Assembly: GCA_004519485.1 (NCBI GenBank)
Contig: CP038108.1
Span: forward strand, 558,001-622,000
Origin: Nannochloropsis oceanica
Lineage: Eukaryota; Sar; Eustigmatophyceae; Eustigmatales; Monodopsidaceae
Reading direction: 5' to 3'
Length of the DNA stretch: 64,000 bases
This document shows, in pieces, positions 9,251-20,716 of the stretch; the first letter of the stretch is position 1, and each line of letters starts with the position of its first letter. The notes beneath the pieces were generated by a model. The model saw only the letters and a list, made by a program, of their open reading frames with translations, was not told the origin of the DNA and searched no databases. The position numbers were made by a program, and so were the translations under genes.

Positions 9251-12200
9251 ATGGAAGGTGGTGGGGGCTGCCTGGAGGGGCTGTTGGAAAGGCAGCAACC
9301 AGAAGGACATCACCGGGAACGGAGGAGGCCTCCAGCCGAGGCCCACGCACATGGAAACCCACACGCCCCACCGATGGCACGACAAGATTTAATCAACCTT
9401 AAAATGGCAGTGTTTGAAAGACTTTCGCATGGCCACATGCAACGGAGCAACAGTGCCGGTAGCAGTGGGAGTGCGAGGCTGCCACACCCGCCGTTATGTC
9501 GGCTGTGGGCCTTGTATCGCAAGTCCCTCCGCCTGTTCTTGATTGGGGAGCTGACCAAGCCGGAGTTGGATGCAGTGGTAATATATACGCTAGGCGACGA
9601 AAATGGTACGTGCGGAATGGGTTGACGGATGGGAGAGTGGAGCTTTGAGTAAGACTTTGGGACAAAAAAAAATGGTCTCACCGAGCATGTGGCAGCCTGC
9701 ATCACCATTTTCTATCAGCATACGAGCATATGAATATTTTGCACTGCAATTCGAAGGCACCTCATCAATTTCGGAATTAAATCTGATTTATATCTGCGTT
9801 CTATCCTCCACATTTACTTTCACATTCATGCAGTACAAGTGCACAACGCTCTAGTCCGAGGTCTAGTCCATAACGTCATGGCCTCAAGCCTGCCCTCCCA
9901 TCCTGAAGGAATAGCAGCAACGACAATGAGCAGAGTTCGAGGCCTGGGGTTTGAGGGCGATGCCAATGATGGGGTCTTATTGAAAGGTCGGATGGAAGGA
10001 GAGGGGAGCGCTGGTTCTCCGAATAACAGCAGCAGCAGCGGCAGCGGCAGCGGTCAAAAACGAATACGACTAAAAGAACAGACAAAAGAAGAAGAGGATG
10101 GGGATAAGGATGAGGACGAGGATGAGGAGACAGAGCGCGCTCAGACGCTACATGCAATTTTTCAGAGAGAATTTGGGGAAGGCAGTGCGGTGTGGGATGT
10201 ATGGGCGCCAATGCAGCAAGCTAATCATCGACGCGCGGCAGCAGAAGCAGCTGCCCAACTAGCAGAGCTGGAGTTTCGGCAGGTCAAGTCCCTCATGGAC
10301 TTTCGTATGGTGAATGGGCTGCCGTCGTTTTCATCCATTCCTCCCCCTCCTTCTCCGCCTACTTCCTGTCCTAGTTCGGCTTCTGCTTCCCAACGGCCGA
10401 CCACGGCCTATTCAGGCTCGGTAGGTTCTTCGTCGTCGTCGTCGTCTCCCGCTTCCTCATTCACATCCCCTTCCAGATGCGCGCAACCTGTGATAATGTC
10501 CGCGCCGGCAGTAGCAGTAGCAGCAGCAGCAGCAGCAGCAGCAATAACGACACGATCGGCAAGTGAAGAGACTGAGGAAGGATTAGGAAAGGAGGGAGGA
10601 AAAGAAGAATCTGGAGCGAGGGCCGGGTCCTCCCCTCCACCATCAGGTGCAGCAGCAGTAGAGCTAGCTAGAAAGAAAAAGGGGATGGAAAACAGAAAAG
10701 GAGGAGGGAGGGGGGGAAAGGACGTTGTCGATAGCGCTGGCATACTGTCAAGAGCCAGTGCTGCATCAGAACTAGAACCACGGGCGGCTGTGGCAGCAAC
10801 AGCAGGAGCAGGTATGACTGCGGCAACAATCGGAGATAGGAAAGATGAAGGCAAGGATGGGTCTGACGCGAGCCCTGCAATTGTATCACGAGCAGGAACA
10901 CATATCTCGGCGCCTATCCTGGCCGTTGGGGCAGCTCCAACAACACCAGCAGCAATAACAGCACCATCAACACTAACCTCACCAACAGCACCAGAAGCGC
11001 AACCAGCCAGCAAGGGGACATATGGGATAGGGCCAGAAGGAGGGCAATCAGAGCCGCAGGAGGACGATGGAAATGTGGTTCCCGCTCTGCCAGCGCTACC
11101 ACCATTACCGCCATTGGCAGCAAGCGCATTCTCGTTGGGTGCCGCTGCAGCTGGTGGCATCAACCCACCGGATGAAAACCAGAAGGAATCAGAGAAGGAG
11201 GAGGAAGAGTCGGAGAAGGCATTAGTGAGTGCTTCAGCAACAGGAGCAGTGGTAGCTCCATCTGCACCAGCACCAACAGCACCAGCAGAGCCAGCAGCAC
11301 CAGCAACATCGGCATCATCATCGTCCCAACCACGCGCCCCTCCAGTGGCGGTGGTGGCAGCTGCTGCTGATGAGGCACCAAAAAAAGAGGGATATGGGAC
11401 ACATGCGATTGACGTTGTCATACTTACCCCTTCCTCTTCACCTCCTATTATTTCTGCTGCAGCTACTTCTCCTTCCTCAGAGCGACCTGCCTCTCCTTCT
11501 TCTACATTCAAGAGCGCAGCACCCACAGGCAGACTCTCGCCTCCCCCACCTCCACCACCGCCTTCCTCCGCTCCTTCCTTGCAGCAGCAGCAGCAGCAAC
11601 AAGAGCAGCAGCATCAGTGGCAACCCATGCCCACACTCAAGCACGAAGATAAATGTGAGGAGCCACCTGTGGTGACCGAAGCCTCCTACCTTCCCGAGGC
11701 ATGCATGCCCCACCCCCTAATCATCCACTTCCTCCTACGCACTGCCGGTGCCACCGACTCCGAGCTTGGGTCACGTCTTGCTCATTCAGCAGTAGCAGCA
11801 GCAGCGGGAAGAGGTGGTGGAGGGGAAAGGGCAAGCCCCTCCCCGACGAAGCGTGCAAGGAAGAATCATGCATATACAAGGCATTTGGCCGTGTCAGTGG
11901 AAGCGATGGAAGGCCTAGATGAAGGTGCGGAGCTGTTTGTGAAACGCTTGCTGGCCCGGTGTGTTCATGTGTCCAAGAGGCAACAAGAGGGAGGCAGTAC
12001 CGTTGTCATTCCTCCTTTTCCCATGCCTCGGCTTGGGACTGAGGGAGGTATTGGTGCAAAAGTAGGAGCAGTAGGAGCAGCAGAAGCAGCAGCAGTGCCT
12101 GTGAGAGGAGAGGCATTAGGGCAAATTGAGTCGTCTCAGTCTGGTGCCGCCATTTTGGAGATACAGATGGTGAGAACCGATGAAGAAGACGTGCCGAATA

Positions 12201-12442
12201 CAACGACTGCAGTGGCGGCGGGGCAGGATGGCTGCAGCAACAGAAAGGAAGATGGCGATGCGGGTGCTGGATCACGTGCAGAGGAGACGGCGAAGAAAAA
12301 GAATGGTGGCGCGGTAATGATTGATGCAGCAATGCTGTTCAAAGCTTTGCGTGTGCCCAGCACGGATGACCGGGACCCGCTGGGACGTTTGTTCCCACCG
12401 GACGGACTACTGGAAGAGCTAGTGGCCTCGTCTGGTATCTAG
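9251..12442 (+). CDS. TADA1: SAGA complex subunit TADA1/Ada1-like, greatly expanded
   Basis: Ada1 is a structural subunit of the SAGA histone-acetyltransferase coactivator, pairing by histone fold inside the complex. Exon 1 (9251-9605) encodes LWALYRKSLRLFLIGELTK and ends in GDEN; exon 2 (9834-12442) continues VQVHNALVRGLVHNV, joined in phase across a 228-nt GT-AG intron. This junction recreates the N-terminal SAGA-Tad1 helix pair. Near the C-terminus MIDAAMLFKALRV matches the second conserved block (human: VNMYDLFEALQV). Between them lie some 700 residues of Ser-, Ala-, Pro- and Glu-rich low complexity with CAG-type repeats, giving about 987 aa against about 335 in human. An ATG at 9374 (MARQDLINLK) is an equally good start. 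Assignment rests on short conserved blocks, so I am moderately sure. Confidence 0.65.
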
Positions 12443-13068
12443 GGAGGAAAATAAGCGTGGGAAAAGGAAGGATGCGATGGGAAGAAAGGGGATAATAAGG
12501 AGAGAAAAGAGGTTGTCTTACCGACCAGGATGAAGCGAAAGCGTGTGAATTACCAAAGAATCGACTTTGGATGTAAACAGTGCACAAACCCGCGTTTGTA
12601 CAATAAGATCAGAAAAGGAAAGGGGTCGAGGAAAAGGTGTTTGTCGGTCTGTGTGCGTAAGAACCAAGACCAGCACACGCACTGACAAGGAGCGGTGCGA
12701 TCCCAAAATGAATAACAAAAGACTTTGTCACGATAAGGATATTTTCGCTTCGTTGTATTTATTTAGTGTACGTGGGGAGGAGGGGAGCGTTGTTTCTCTG
12801 TTATTCCGGGTAAGCATACCCGGACAACTCTTGAAGTGCCTTCCTGACGAAAGGCAAAGTGCCATACTAAAAAGTGACCACATGCACCACATCAACTGAA
12901 ACCTTGCACACAAAGGACCCACAGCCTTTTCAGGGGATAGCAAAGGAACTTCATACTCGAACCCCCCCAATCGAGTGGTGGAGATGTATGCTGGCCGCTT
13001 GCTGCAGCTCTTCGCTAGAGCTTGACCACGGCATCTCGATCTCGTTGCACCTCGATAACTCACGCGCT
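12443..13068. other. Intergenic region upstream of the ABC1 kinase gene
   Basis: Same-strand spacer holding the 3' end of the TADA1-like gene and the presumed promoter of the ABC1 kinase gene. The frame of the kinase gene is open upstream to 12874 but without homology. Nothing else is recognised. Confidence 0.45.
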
Positions 13069-16000
13069 ATGCCAAACTTACCCTCAAACAACAGGATGAT
13101 TGTCAGACGATTACTAGGACAGTCCCAATTTCGGGCGGTCATCCTACACAAGGCAAGTTTCCTCTTCCTGATGCTGCTTCTGCTTTTCAGTCTCGCGGGC
13201 TGGGGAGAGGCGTATACGCTGTTGCCCTTGCCTGCCTCCTCCAAAGCGGCGGCAAGGTCATGGGGCAAGCTTCGGACCCGATTATTGGGCAGCGGCAGTA
13301 AGCCGGGATCCACTGTGCTTCGACGGGATGCTGGGGGCCCAAATACTCCTGTGAAGGAGCGCATGATCTTGCGTTCTGCTTCCGCCCCTTCCCCGCCCAC
13401 GGCCCAGGTCGTGCCGCCCGAGGCGGAAGAGGGCGGTGTAGAGATGTTCATGGACGAGATTGGAAAGATCGACGGGGCGATGATGGTATGTGCAGGGATG
13501 GCGGGAGGGGGGAGGGGTCAAGGCCGAGAAGCCATCCTGATGCTTGGTTGTTCTGATTGTATGAAAAGCTTTGGCTGCATCAGTTTGTCATTGAGAAAGG
13601 TGGCAGGCTTGCAATCTTCGACACAGACGATAAAGTGGACGTAGAAAGCTTAGCTTATACCATCAATGGAGGAGGAGCAGGGCCGGGACGGGTTTTTGAT
13701 GATGAGCGTGGTTGTGAAGGAAAGGATTGCATACAGTACAGAAATAGCGTACAGAACACAAGCTCGCCCTCACATCACTTCACACGGACCTTGTACCTAC
13801 AGGAATCTCTGGGAGATATTGAGAGTAAGGCCACCGCTATTGACACTGGTCTGCGGGACCGGTTCGAGGAGATCGAGAAGGGCTTCAAGGGCACCCTTTC
13901 GAAGGCTGCCACTCCCGCCACCACTACAACCACTGCACCCATCACCACCACAAGCTTCGTTACCCTACCCGTGCCTGAGCTCAAGCCCGAGCCTTTGCAG
14001 CAAGAAGATCGAGAATCAGTAGAAGCAGCAGCACGAGCGGCGGCAGCAGTACCAGGGGCAGCAGCAGCTTCCGCGGCGGCGGCTCCTGATGTGCTCTTGG
14101 CAGCCTCGTCCTCGTCCTCGTCTTCGCCCACAGTCCCTTCCATCGTCCCTAGCACGAGCAACAGCCTGGTCAGCACCAGCGGCAAGAGCAAGGAGAGTAA
14201 GACGAAAATACAAGCCAACATGATGACAACGGCCCCACCGCCCTCCGATGACTGGAGCGACTCCTCGTCGTCCTCTTCCTCCTCTGCTATAGATTACGGG
14301 GCGATGCGCACGGGCAAAATCGTGCAATTGTGGTCGAATGGCGACTTTTCCACCTTTGAATTTAGCAAAGCCATGATGTCGAGGTGGGGAACCAAGGTGC
14401 AAAGCGCTGTGTCGGGAAACAAGGACAGGGCGGCCGCAGCCGAGGCGGCTTTGCGTGCGACAAGCACTGCAGAGGCGGCTACCTACATGGAGGGTGGCTG
14501 GGCTCGCCGGGGGCAGGGTTCAGCTTTCTTCCGCACCTTAGAGATTTGGAAGATTGCGGTGCAGTTTCTGTTGAAAGAACTCAAGGTGCGCAAAATCAAG
14601 GATATGGAGGAACAGAAGGTGGAGAGAAGAAAGGCAGCGGTGTTTGCCCGCGAGGTGCTATTGAAGTTGGGGCCCACGTTCATTAAATTTGGGCAGTTGC
14701 TGTCGACGCGAATCGATATTCTGCCGAAGGAGTACACGGAAGAGTTGAGTTATCTGCAGGATAATGTGCCGGGGTTCTCGGGAAGGGTAGCGAAGCTGAT
14801 AATAGAGAACGAGTTTGGGCAGTCGGTGGAGGAAATGTTCGATTCCTTTGACGAAGAGCCCTTGGCGGCGGCGAGTCTAGGGCAGGTACATCGGGCAAGG
14901 TACAAAGGGGAGGAATTGGCGATTAAAATTCAGAGGCAGGGGTTGAAGGAGTTGTTTGATTTGGACTTGAAGAACTTGAAGGTGTTGGCGATTTTGTTGG
15001 ATAAGTTTGATCCCAAGAGTGATGGGGCTGCCAGGGACTGGAAGAGTATTTATGAGGAAAGTGCCAAACTGCTGTATAAAGAGATCGATTACGAGAACGA
15101 AGGGCGGAATGCCGAGCGATTTGCGACCGATTTTAAAGATATCCCTTGGGTGAAGGTGCCGAAGATTTATTGGGATTTTACGAGTAAGGTGGTGTTGGCC
15201 ATGGAATACTGCCCCGGAATTAAGGTCTCGGACATCGAGAAGATTGAGATTGCGGGGATCGATCGAGAATTGCTCGCGAAGAGATCGGCGGAGAGCTATT
15301 TGTATCAGTTGTGCCGGCACGGGTTTTTCCACTGTGATCCGCATCCGTAAGGAAGACGGAGGGAGGGAGGGAAGTCAAGGGGAAGCGGGTTTGAGTGACT
15401 GTCCATGCATGGTAGGGCTTTTCCCCTTTTTCTATCATCTCATTTATGCGCAAATCAAACCAGCCAATCATTTACGCGCCCTTTCCTTCCTCCTTTCCTC
15501 ACTCCTTCCCTTGTTCACCACAGCGGCAACGTGGCATGCGACAGTTTCATGGGTGGGCGTCTGATTTACTACGACTTCGGCATGATGGACGAATTCCGGC
15601 CCGAGGTCAAGCGAGGGTTGGTGGATTTGATTTTTTCTGTTTACGAAGGGGACGCCAAGGCCACGTGTGATGCCATGGAGAGTGTGGGGATTCTTAGGAG
15701 AGGTGCTGATAGGGTGTCCGTTGAGAAGATTGCGCGGTTTTTCTTGGCGGAGTTCCGGAGTACCTTGAAAAGCAAGGGTAAATGGCTGAATGAACTGGAC
15801 AAAGAGGAGCAGAAGAGACAGAAAGCATCACGGAGGGCGCAGCTCGGGGCGGATTTATTGTCGCTGTCAACGGATTTGCCATTTAAATTTCCACCGACCT
15901 TCACGTTTGTCTTTCGGGCATTTACGTCCTTGGATGGGATTGGGAAGGGCCTGGACAGTAAGTACGATTTGACGAGGCTAGCACAACCTTTCCTGAAGGA

Positions 16001-16463
16001 GCTTGTCGAACTACGTGATGGCTCCGCGACGATTTCTTTATTGAAAGGGTGGCAGAAAAAGTTGGGCTGGCGCCCTCAGGATTTAGCTGCGGTGGTGCAG
16101 AGTCCTCGGAAAGTGTCTCAGATTGAGGATACTCTAAGAAGGGCGGAGCAGGGAGACCTGAAATTACGCGTGCGGGTGTTGGAGAGTGAGCGAGCTTTCA
16201 AGCGCATTGATATCGTGCAGTCGACGATGGTGAATGCGGTGATGGCGTCCATGTTCCTGAATGCTGGGATTATGTTGTCGGCGACAAGCACTGCTGCGGC
16301 AGCGGCGGCGGGGGCAGGGTCCCCCTCCTTGGCGAGCCGGGTGTTTGTTAAGGGTTTGCTTGCGGCCGCAACGATGTTTGGGTTTAAGATTCCCATAAAT
16401 TATATGAAGTTAAGAAAGTTTGACCGGGCGTCAGTAGAGTTGGGGTTGGTTCAGAAAGCGTAA
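13069..16463 (+). CDS. ABC1/ADCK/UbiB-family atypical kinase, probably plastid
   Basis: Plastid ABC1K proteins act in plastoglobules or thylakoids on prenylquinone and lipid metabolism. Three exons: 13069-13485, 13803-15346 and 15524-16463; introns of 317 and 177 nt are GT-AG and keep frame, giving 966 aa. The N-terminus has a strong hydrophobic core (FLFLMLLLLFSLAG) followed by GEAY, a Tyr version of the plastid cleavage motif. An Ala/Ser-rich linker fills about 160-300. Kinase motifs are KFGQLLSTR near 433 (KxGQ), AAASLGQVH near 494 (Ala-rich loop), EIDYENEGRNAERF, HCDPHPGN near 652 (its codons split by intron 2) and YYDFG near 669. A second ATG at 13096 is an alternative start. The substrate cannot be told from sequence. 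Confidence 0.9.
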
Positions 16464-17209
16464 AAGAGGAGATGAGGGAGAGGGAGAAGCAGCAGAGAAG
16501 TAAGTGGTCACCAATGCGGGGGGAAACATGTGTATACAAATGAAAATAGAGATGAAAGAAGAGAAAGCTAGAGAGGAGGCAAAAGGAAACCGAAGGAGAG
16601 AAGCACGTAGAGTGGAGATGCCTCTGTGCGCTGGAGGTGACAAATTACCTAAACACACAAAAAAGCAGCAGCAACAGCGGCTGCGACTGCCGTACCAAGT
16701 GAACACAACGGAGTCCCTTTGGGCACTTGGATTTCGAAATTAGAGGAATTAAAGGAGGCTGAAAAAGCCCCCCCAAAAAAGGAGGCCGAACAAGCCCAAT
16801 GGGAAGGAATAGCGGCGGATACATGTCTTTGTGTGTGTGGAGTGTGCTCGTGTGCATGTCTCCCTGCGAGTTTCCCCCCAACTCTCTCGCCTCTTTTTAG
16901 GAAGCGACCATGGCGACGACGACGATGATGATATGACGATAAGTCAACCAGCATACTATTTTTCATTATTAACCAACAAGTCAGTGACGAGTAAAAGCAA
17001 AAACTAAGCGTTATGCATATCTTAATTGTCATTTGTAAGAGGGGTCTATCTACTCCTCCGCTTGCTTCCTCTCTCTCTGTTGTGTTATTTATGGTCGTCT
17101 TCTTATATCATAAGGGACAAAGTGCTTGATCCGTAATCCCTCCCTCTTGTCTTTTCTTTCCTCTTCGCCCTGGCATGCCGCGAAGCCCCATTGATTCTCT
17201 TGTGAAATG
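16464..17209. other. Convergent intergenic region ABC1K / ALKBH1
   Basis: About 750 bp of 3' flanks, with purine-rich and AT-rich patches. Short frames here lack any recognisable motif. No gene is supported. Confidence 0.5.
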
Positions 17210-18730
17210 CTATTGCTGGTGTGCTGCAGTCGTCGAGGCCCGTCCCTCCCACCCCCTCCTCCTCCAAACCTGCCTCACATTGAAGTTCACCCGCGACGAT
17301 GCCAAATAATGCGCCAACAATCGATCCTCCGTCTCGGTACACTTCGGCCTCTTCCCTCTTCCTCCCTCTCTACCTCCCACCTCAGACAACGCTTTCCAAT
17401 TTACAAGCCGCTCGTCTGGCCGAGCACTCTCCATCAACACACATGGCACTCCATGAAAACACAAGCGCGCCTCCCCTCCCATGACCATGCAATCCCCACT
17501 CCGAAAAACGATCGGCACCGGCTCCACCTCCTTGCTCCTGCCTCCCATCAGAAACACACCACCCAACCCCAAGCTGAACGAGACAAGAGGTACCTCCAAA
17601 GCCCCCTCTGCGTCGTCCACATGCCCACCCATGCTGCTTTCGGGGGGGTAGTAATTCACAATTCCGGCCTCTGCCTGAAATGCCTCTGCTTGTGCTGCTT
17701 GTGGTGGTGGCAATGGTGATGCTGGTGCTGCCGCTCCAAATCGAGTCTCCTCCTTTTCCTCCAAGTGGTGACTATCCGCGCGAGCCACCAGAGTTAGAAT
17801 GTCCCGCGCTAGTTCTGTCAACGCTGGAGGAATCGGAAACGAGTCTTGACGCTGGTAATGGCTTGTCGAAGCGAAAGGAAGGCTGTCCTTGTCCTTGCGA
17901 GTGTCACGCACTTGAACGCCCTTCCCCTCCTTTCTGCCGTCCTGGTCCTCTTGCCCCTCGTCCTCCATACTAGGACCTTCTTTGTCCTTATTGTGTTCTT
18001 TGTCCTCGTCCTTGATCTCGTCCTTGACTGCGGATGCTGCGTATTGACGCGTCGTCCAAAGATAATTTAGACCAACATTAGCCCATCGCAGAGCATGCAA
18101 ATCTTGCACCGCCTGCAACAACTCCCCATCTCCTCCCCCTTCATCTTTTTCTGCCCTTAGCACAGCTTGTTGCCACAAGCTACCACCGCTGCTGATCTCT
18201 TTGTCGTGGCCCAGAGCGTTGTTTATCTCCGCATGATTGTTGGTGATATTGGTGAAAGGCGACCTACTCAACTCTCTCAAACAGCAACGCGCCCAATACA
18301 CTTGCTTTCGCCAGTCCAAAGCACCATGCACGTAGTAAAAGCCCGGACGATTTCGCAACGCATAGATGCGACGTCCATCCTCCATTACCGTCACGAGGCG
18401 CACACGTGGGTCGTCCTCCACGCCTTCCCTGACAAAATCAACAGCCTCCCCGAGATCAGGGTCCTGCCGCACAAAGCGAGTTCGGCGCCTATTGACAGCC
18501 ACGCTTTGGCGTCTGTACTGCTTCTCCGCGCGCCGATAGGCGGAATTGTCTTGTTCCCCACTGGCGGGCGACTTGTAGCGGTTCGCTTCCTTGCTGCACA
18601 TGGGAGGTCGAGGAGGCGCTGGCGGTAACGGTGCGGCAGACGGCAATGCAGAGGTGGTCTTCGACGCTGGGAGGCCATCCTGAGTTGCATCAACATTGTA
18701 GCCTTGTTGCCTAGGTAATGGTGCGTCCAT
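17210..18730 (-). CDS. ALKBH1: ALKBH1-type Fe(II)/2-oxoglutarate dioxygenase
   Basis: ALKBH1 proteins demethylate N1-methyladenine in tRNA and other nucleic-acid marks, in nucleus or mitochondrion. The 506-aa single-exon product keeps the family core: WANVGLNYLWTTRQY, AGIVNYYPPESSMGGHVDDAE (iron ligands His and Asp of HxD), LVSFSLGLGGVFLMGG, FRSGDCMVMGG, the distal His in LCFHGVP, and RVNFNVRQV with the Arg that binds 2-oxoglutarate. An insertion of about 90 residues, strongly acidic and Lys-rich (KDEIKDEDKEHNKDKEG onward), separates two core strands and is unusual. The first ATG of the frame is at 18730 (MDAPLPRQQGYN); codons upstream of it are not ATG. It is divergent from BCDIN3D, another probable RNA-modification gene. 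Confidence 0.92.
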   Translation of the reverse strand: MDAPLPRQQGYNVDATQDGLPASKTTSALPSAAPLPPAPPRPPMCSKEANRYKSPASGEQDNSAYRRAEKQYRRQSVAVNRRRTRFVRQDPDLGEAVDFVREGVEDDPRVRLVTVMEDGRRIYALRNRPGFYYVHGALDWRKQVYWARCCLRELSRSPFTNITNNHAEINNALGHDKEISSGGSLWQQAVLRAEKDEGGGDGELLQAVQDLHALRWANVGLNYLWTTRQYAASAVKDEIKDEDKEHNKDKEGPSMEDEGQEDQDGRKEGKGVQVRDTRKDKDSLPFASTSHYQRQDSFPIPPALTELARDILTLVARADSHHLEEKEETRFGAAAPASPLPPPQAAQAEAFQAEAGIVNYYPPESSMGGHVDDAEGALEVPLVSFSLGLGGVFLMGGRSKEVEPVPIVFRSGDCMVMGGEARLCFHGVPCVLMESARPDERLVNWKALSEVGGREGGRGKRPKCTETEDRLLAHYLASSRVNFNVRQVWRRRGWEGRASTTAAHQQ

Positions 18731-19000
18731 GCTTTTGTGTAGGGGATGGTGCAAGAGGCTGATTACGACAACCTTCGTAATGGTAGGGCAGCGGAGTCTT
18801 GGGGAGCGTATGACTGTCCTTTTGCCGTTTTTAATGTGATACGGTAGAGAAGCGTTGGTGCACCTTTATGCTTACCACACTCACCATACCACAACCTTTT
18901 TCTTTCTCTCCCTCTCCCACCCACACAGCTTTGACCCGCATACCCCTTGTCAACGCAAACCCTGGGGAGAACCTCCCCACCCCTCGTCCTCCGCCTCGTC
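18731..19000. promoter_or_regulatory. Short divergent promoter region ALKBH1 / BCDIN3D
   Basis: Only 270 bp separate the start codons of two RNA-modification genes, so the promoter is very probably shared. A pyrimidine-rich tract ending in cacacag lies near 18900-18930 and could be a 5'-UTR splice acceptor. Confidence 0.45.
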
Positions 19001-19999
19001 ATGGCCTCTCCCGCCCAACCACCAGCACCAGCAGGAGCTCTAGAACCGTCCAAAGACAACGACAGCAAGCTTATAACCTCTATCACCAACTCACGCTACG
19101 CCCGAGCACTGCACAACGGGCATCTAAGAGGCAATTTTCAAGACTACTATGCCTTCCATCCTGTCGCGCCGAGAATCACTGCCTTGCTGGGCGCGTCTGG
19201 GACGCCTGCCAGTACACTTAAGCAGGACATCAAGGGGGCATTACAACACATACTTCACTGTGCAAAACAGGGGGACAGTAATGAGCCCTTGCTGATCGCA
19301 GATTGGGGGTGTAATTCAGGTGACTTGACGGCAGCCTTGTGCCGACGTCTCCGTGAGCTTCAACCAGACCGGCGGGTGGTGGGGTTGGGACTGGACTTGG
19401 ATGCGAATCTTATAAAGCGGGCCACTAGCAAGTACAGTGACATTGAAGAAGGGGTAGGTGTGACCTTTGCAGCTGTGGATTTGGTATCGGATTGGTCACG
19501 GGCTGAGAAACTCATGCGGGCGTTCCTGAAGGAGCACCACACAGATGGTATCGGCCGCCAGAAAGAAGCAGAGCAAAAAGGACGTGTACCGACAAGAAAG
19601 TTCGATATATTGACCATCTTTTCGACCACCATGTGGATTCATCTTGTCCATGGTGAGGAGGCCTTGAAAGACTTTTTGGTGCACGCCTCAGAATGGACAT
19701 ATTGCCTTGTCGTCGAGCCACAGACTCACAAAAATTATAAAACTGCCCGAAGACGTCTCAAACGGGTGGGACTGCAGCCGTGTCAGCATTTTAACGCTAT
19801 GGCTGATTCGGAATACCCGCGCATGTTAATGACGTGTGCAGACAGAGGGCTCGTGAGGGAGTTTGAAGGTTCGATGAACATGGGCAAGTCTAGTGATTGG
19901 GGGAGGGAGCTGCACATTTTTTGGAAGAGGGAAGAGGGAAAGGAGGAAAATTATGAGGGAGGGGACAAAATGCGAAATAAATTGAGCAAAAAACGATAG
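19001..19999 (+). CDS. BCDIN3D: Bin3/BCDIN3D-family RNA 5'-monophosphate methyltransferase
   Basis: BCDIN3D methylates the 5' phosphate of small RNAs such as tRNA-His and pre-miRNAs using S-adenosylmethionine. The 332-aa single-exon product begins at the first ATG, 19001. It shows GNFQDYYAFHPVAPR (the NFxxYYxFHP family signature), the SAM-binding motif LLIADWGCNSGDLTAAL, GLGLDLDANLIKRA (acidic ribose-binding strand), and the diagnostic block TMWIHLVHGEEALKDFL followed by YCLVVEPQTHKNYKTARRRL. The last 40 residues are charged and probably disordered. It converges with FAM136A. The match to BCDIN3D is closer than to MePCE/Bin3 (7SK capping). Confidence 0.9.
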   Translation: MASPAQPPAPAGALEPSKDNDSKLITSITNSRYARALHNGHLRGNFQDYYAFHPVAPRITALLGASGTPASTLKQDIKGALQHILHCAKQGDSNEPLLIADWGCNSGDLTAALCRRLRELQPDRRVVGLGLDLDANLIKRATSKYSDIEEGVGVTFAAVDLVSDWSRAEKLMRAFLKEHHTDGIGRQKEAEQKGRVPTRKFDILTIFSTTMWIHLVHGEEALKDFLVHASEWTYCLVVEPQTHKNYKTARRRLKRVGLQPCQHFNAMADSEYPRMLMTCADRGLVREFEGSMNMGKSSDWGRELHIFWKREEGKEENYEGGDKMRNKLSKKR

Positions 20000-20284
20000 C
20001 GCGAGGAGGAGGTGGGACAGGAGGAAGGAGGAGCGGGGGTGGACGGAGACCCTTTTAGAAAGGCGGACAGTCTGACAAGCGCGTCTTGAGCAAATAGAGA
20101 ACGATAACAATGTGAATGAGAATGATGCCAATACAGCTTTAATCGACTCATGTGGTTGAAAGTAGACGTTGTTTTGCTTTTGCTCCCATTAAGTAGCTTT
20201 TACGAGCAGGTACGCATCAAGAAGATTTTCAATTTACCCCCTCACCGGACAAAGTCCTCAAAATCTTTCTGATCTCCGCATAAT

Positions 20285-20716
20285 TTATAGCCGCCTTTTG
20301 CACTCCCCTGCCAATTTGCTCTCCATGGCATTTATCAGGGGTAAATGAGAGTCAATACACTTGCCCACGCACTTGTCGTAGACTCCTTGGAGCTTTGTTT
20401 GTTGTGACGGGTCGGGTTTTCCTCCCCCCATCTTGGCCTGAGCGTCCCGCACCTCGTCTTCGCAAGATTGCTGGCAGCGCTGCAACCGGTTTTGGAAGTA
20501 TTGGAGCTCGTTCCCGATCAGGGCATTGACTTCTTGCAGGCCCATAGAACATGCCCCGACGCATTGCTGGATGTCTTGGGAGGTGTAACTACTTTGGTCG
20601 TGGCACGTCGCCATGCATGAATAAGCCTTCTTGCTGAGCTGCCGGATATAGGCCCGGTCCAACTTGTCCATTGATGCCGTTACGGCTGCTTGCAGACGGG
20701 CTTGGGGGTCGCTCAT
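20285..20716 (-). CDS. FAM136A: FAM136A-like twin-CX3C protein (DUF842)
   Basis: FAM136A is a small mitochondrial intermembrane-space protein of poorly known role. The 143-aa product has four CX3C pairs (CMATC, CVGAC, CQQSC, CVGKC), the twin pattern of proteins folded by oxidative import through Mia40. The order of helices and the phrases ELQYFQNRLQRCQQSCEDEV and YDKCVGKCIDSHLPLI match the family. Single exon; the ATG at 20716 gives the family's usual length (about 138). No presequence is visible, as expected for Mia40 substrates. Confidence 0.92.
   Translation of the reverse strand: MSDPQARLQAAVTASMDKLDRAYIRQLSKKAYSCMATCHDQSSYTSQDIQQCVGACSMGLQEVNALIGNELQYFQNRLQRCQQSCEDEVRDAQAKMGGGKPDPSQQTKLQGVYDKCVGKCIDSHLPLINAMESKLAGECKRRL

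Noticed and set aside
10408-11526. Long open frame on the - strand opposite the TADA1-like gene (372 codons, Ala/Ser-rich).
   Set aside because: It mirrors the repeat-rich + strand coding sequence; no motif, and the + strand has the spliced conserved blocks.
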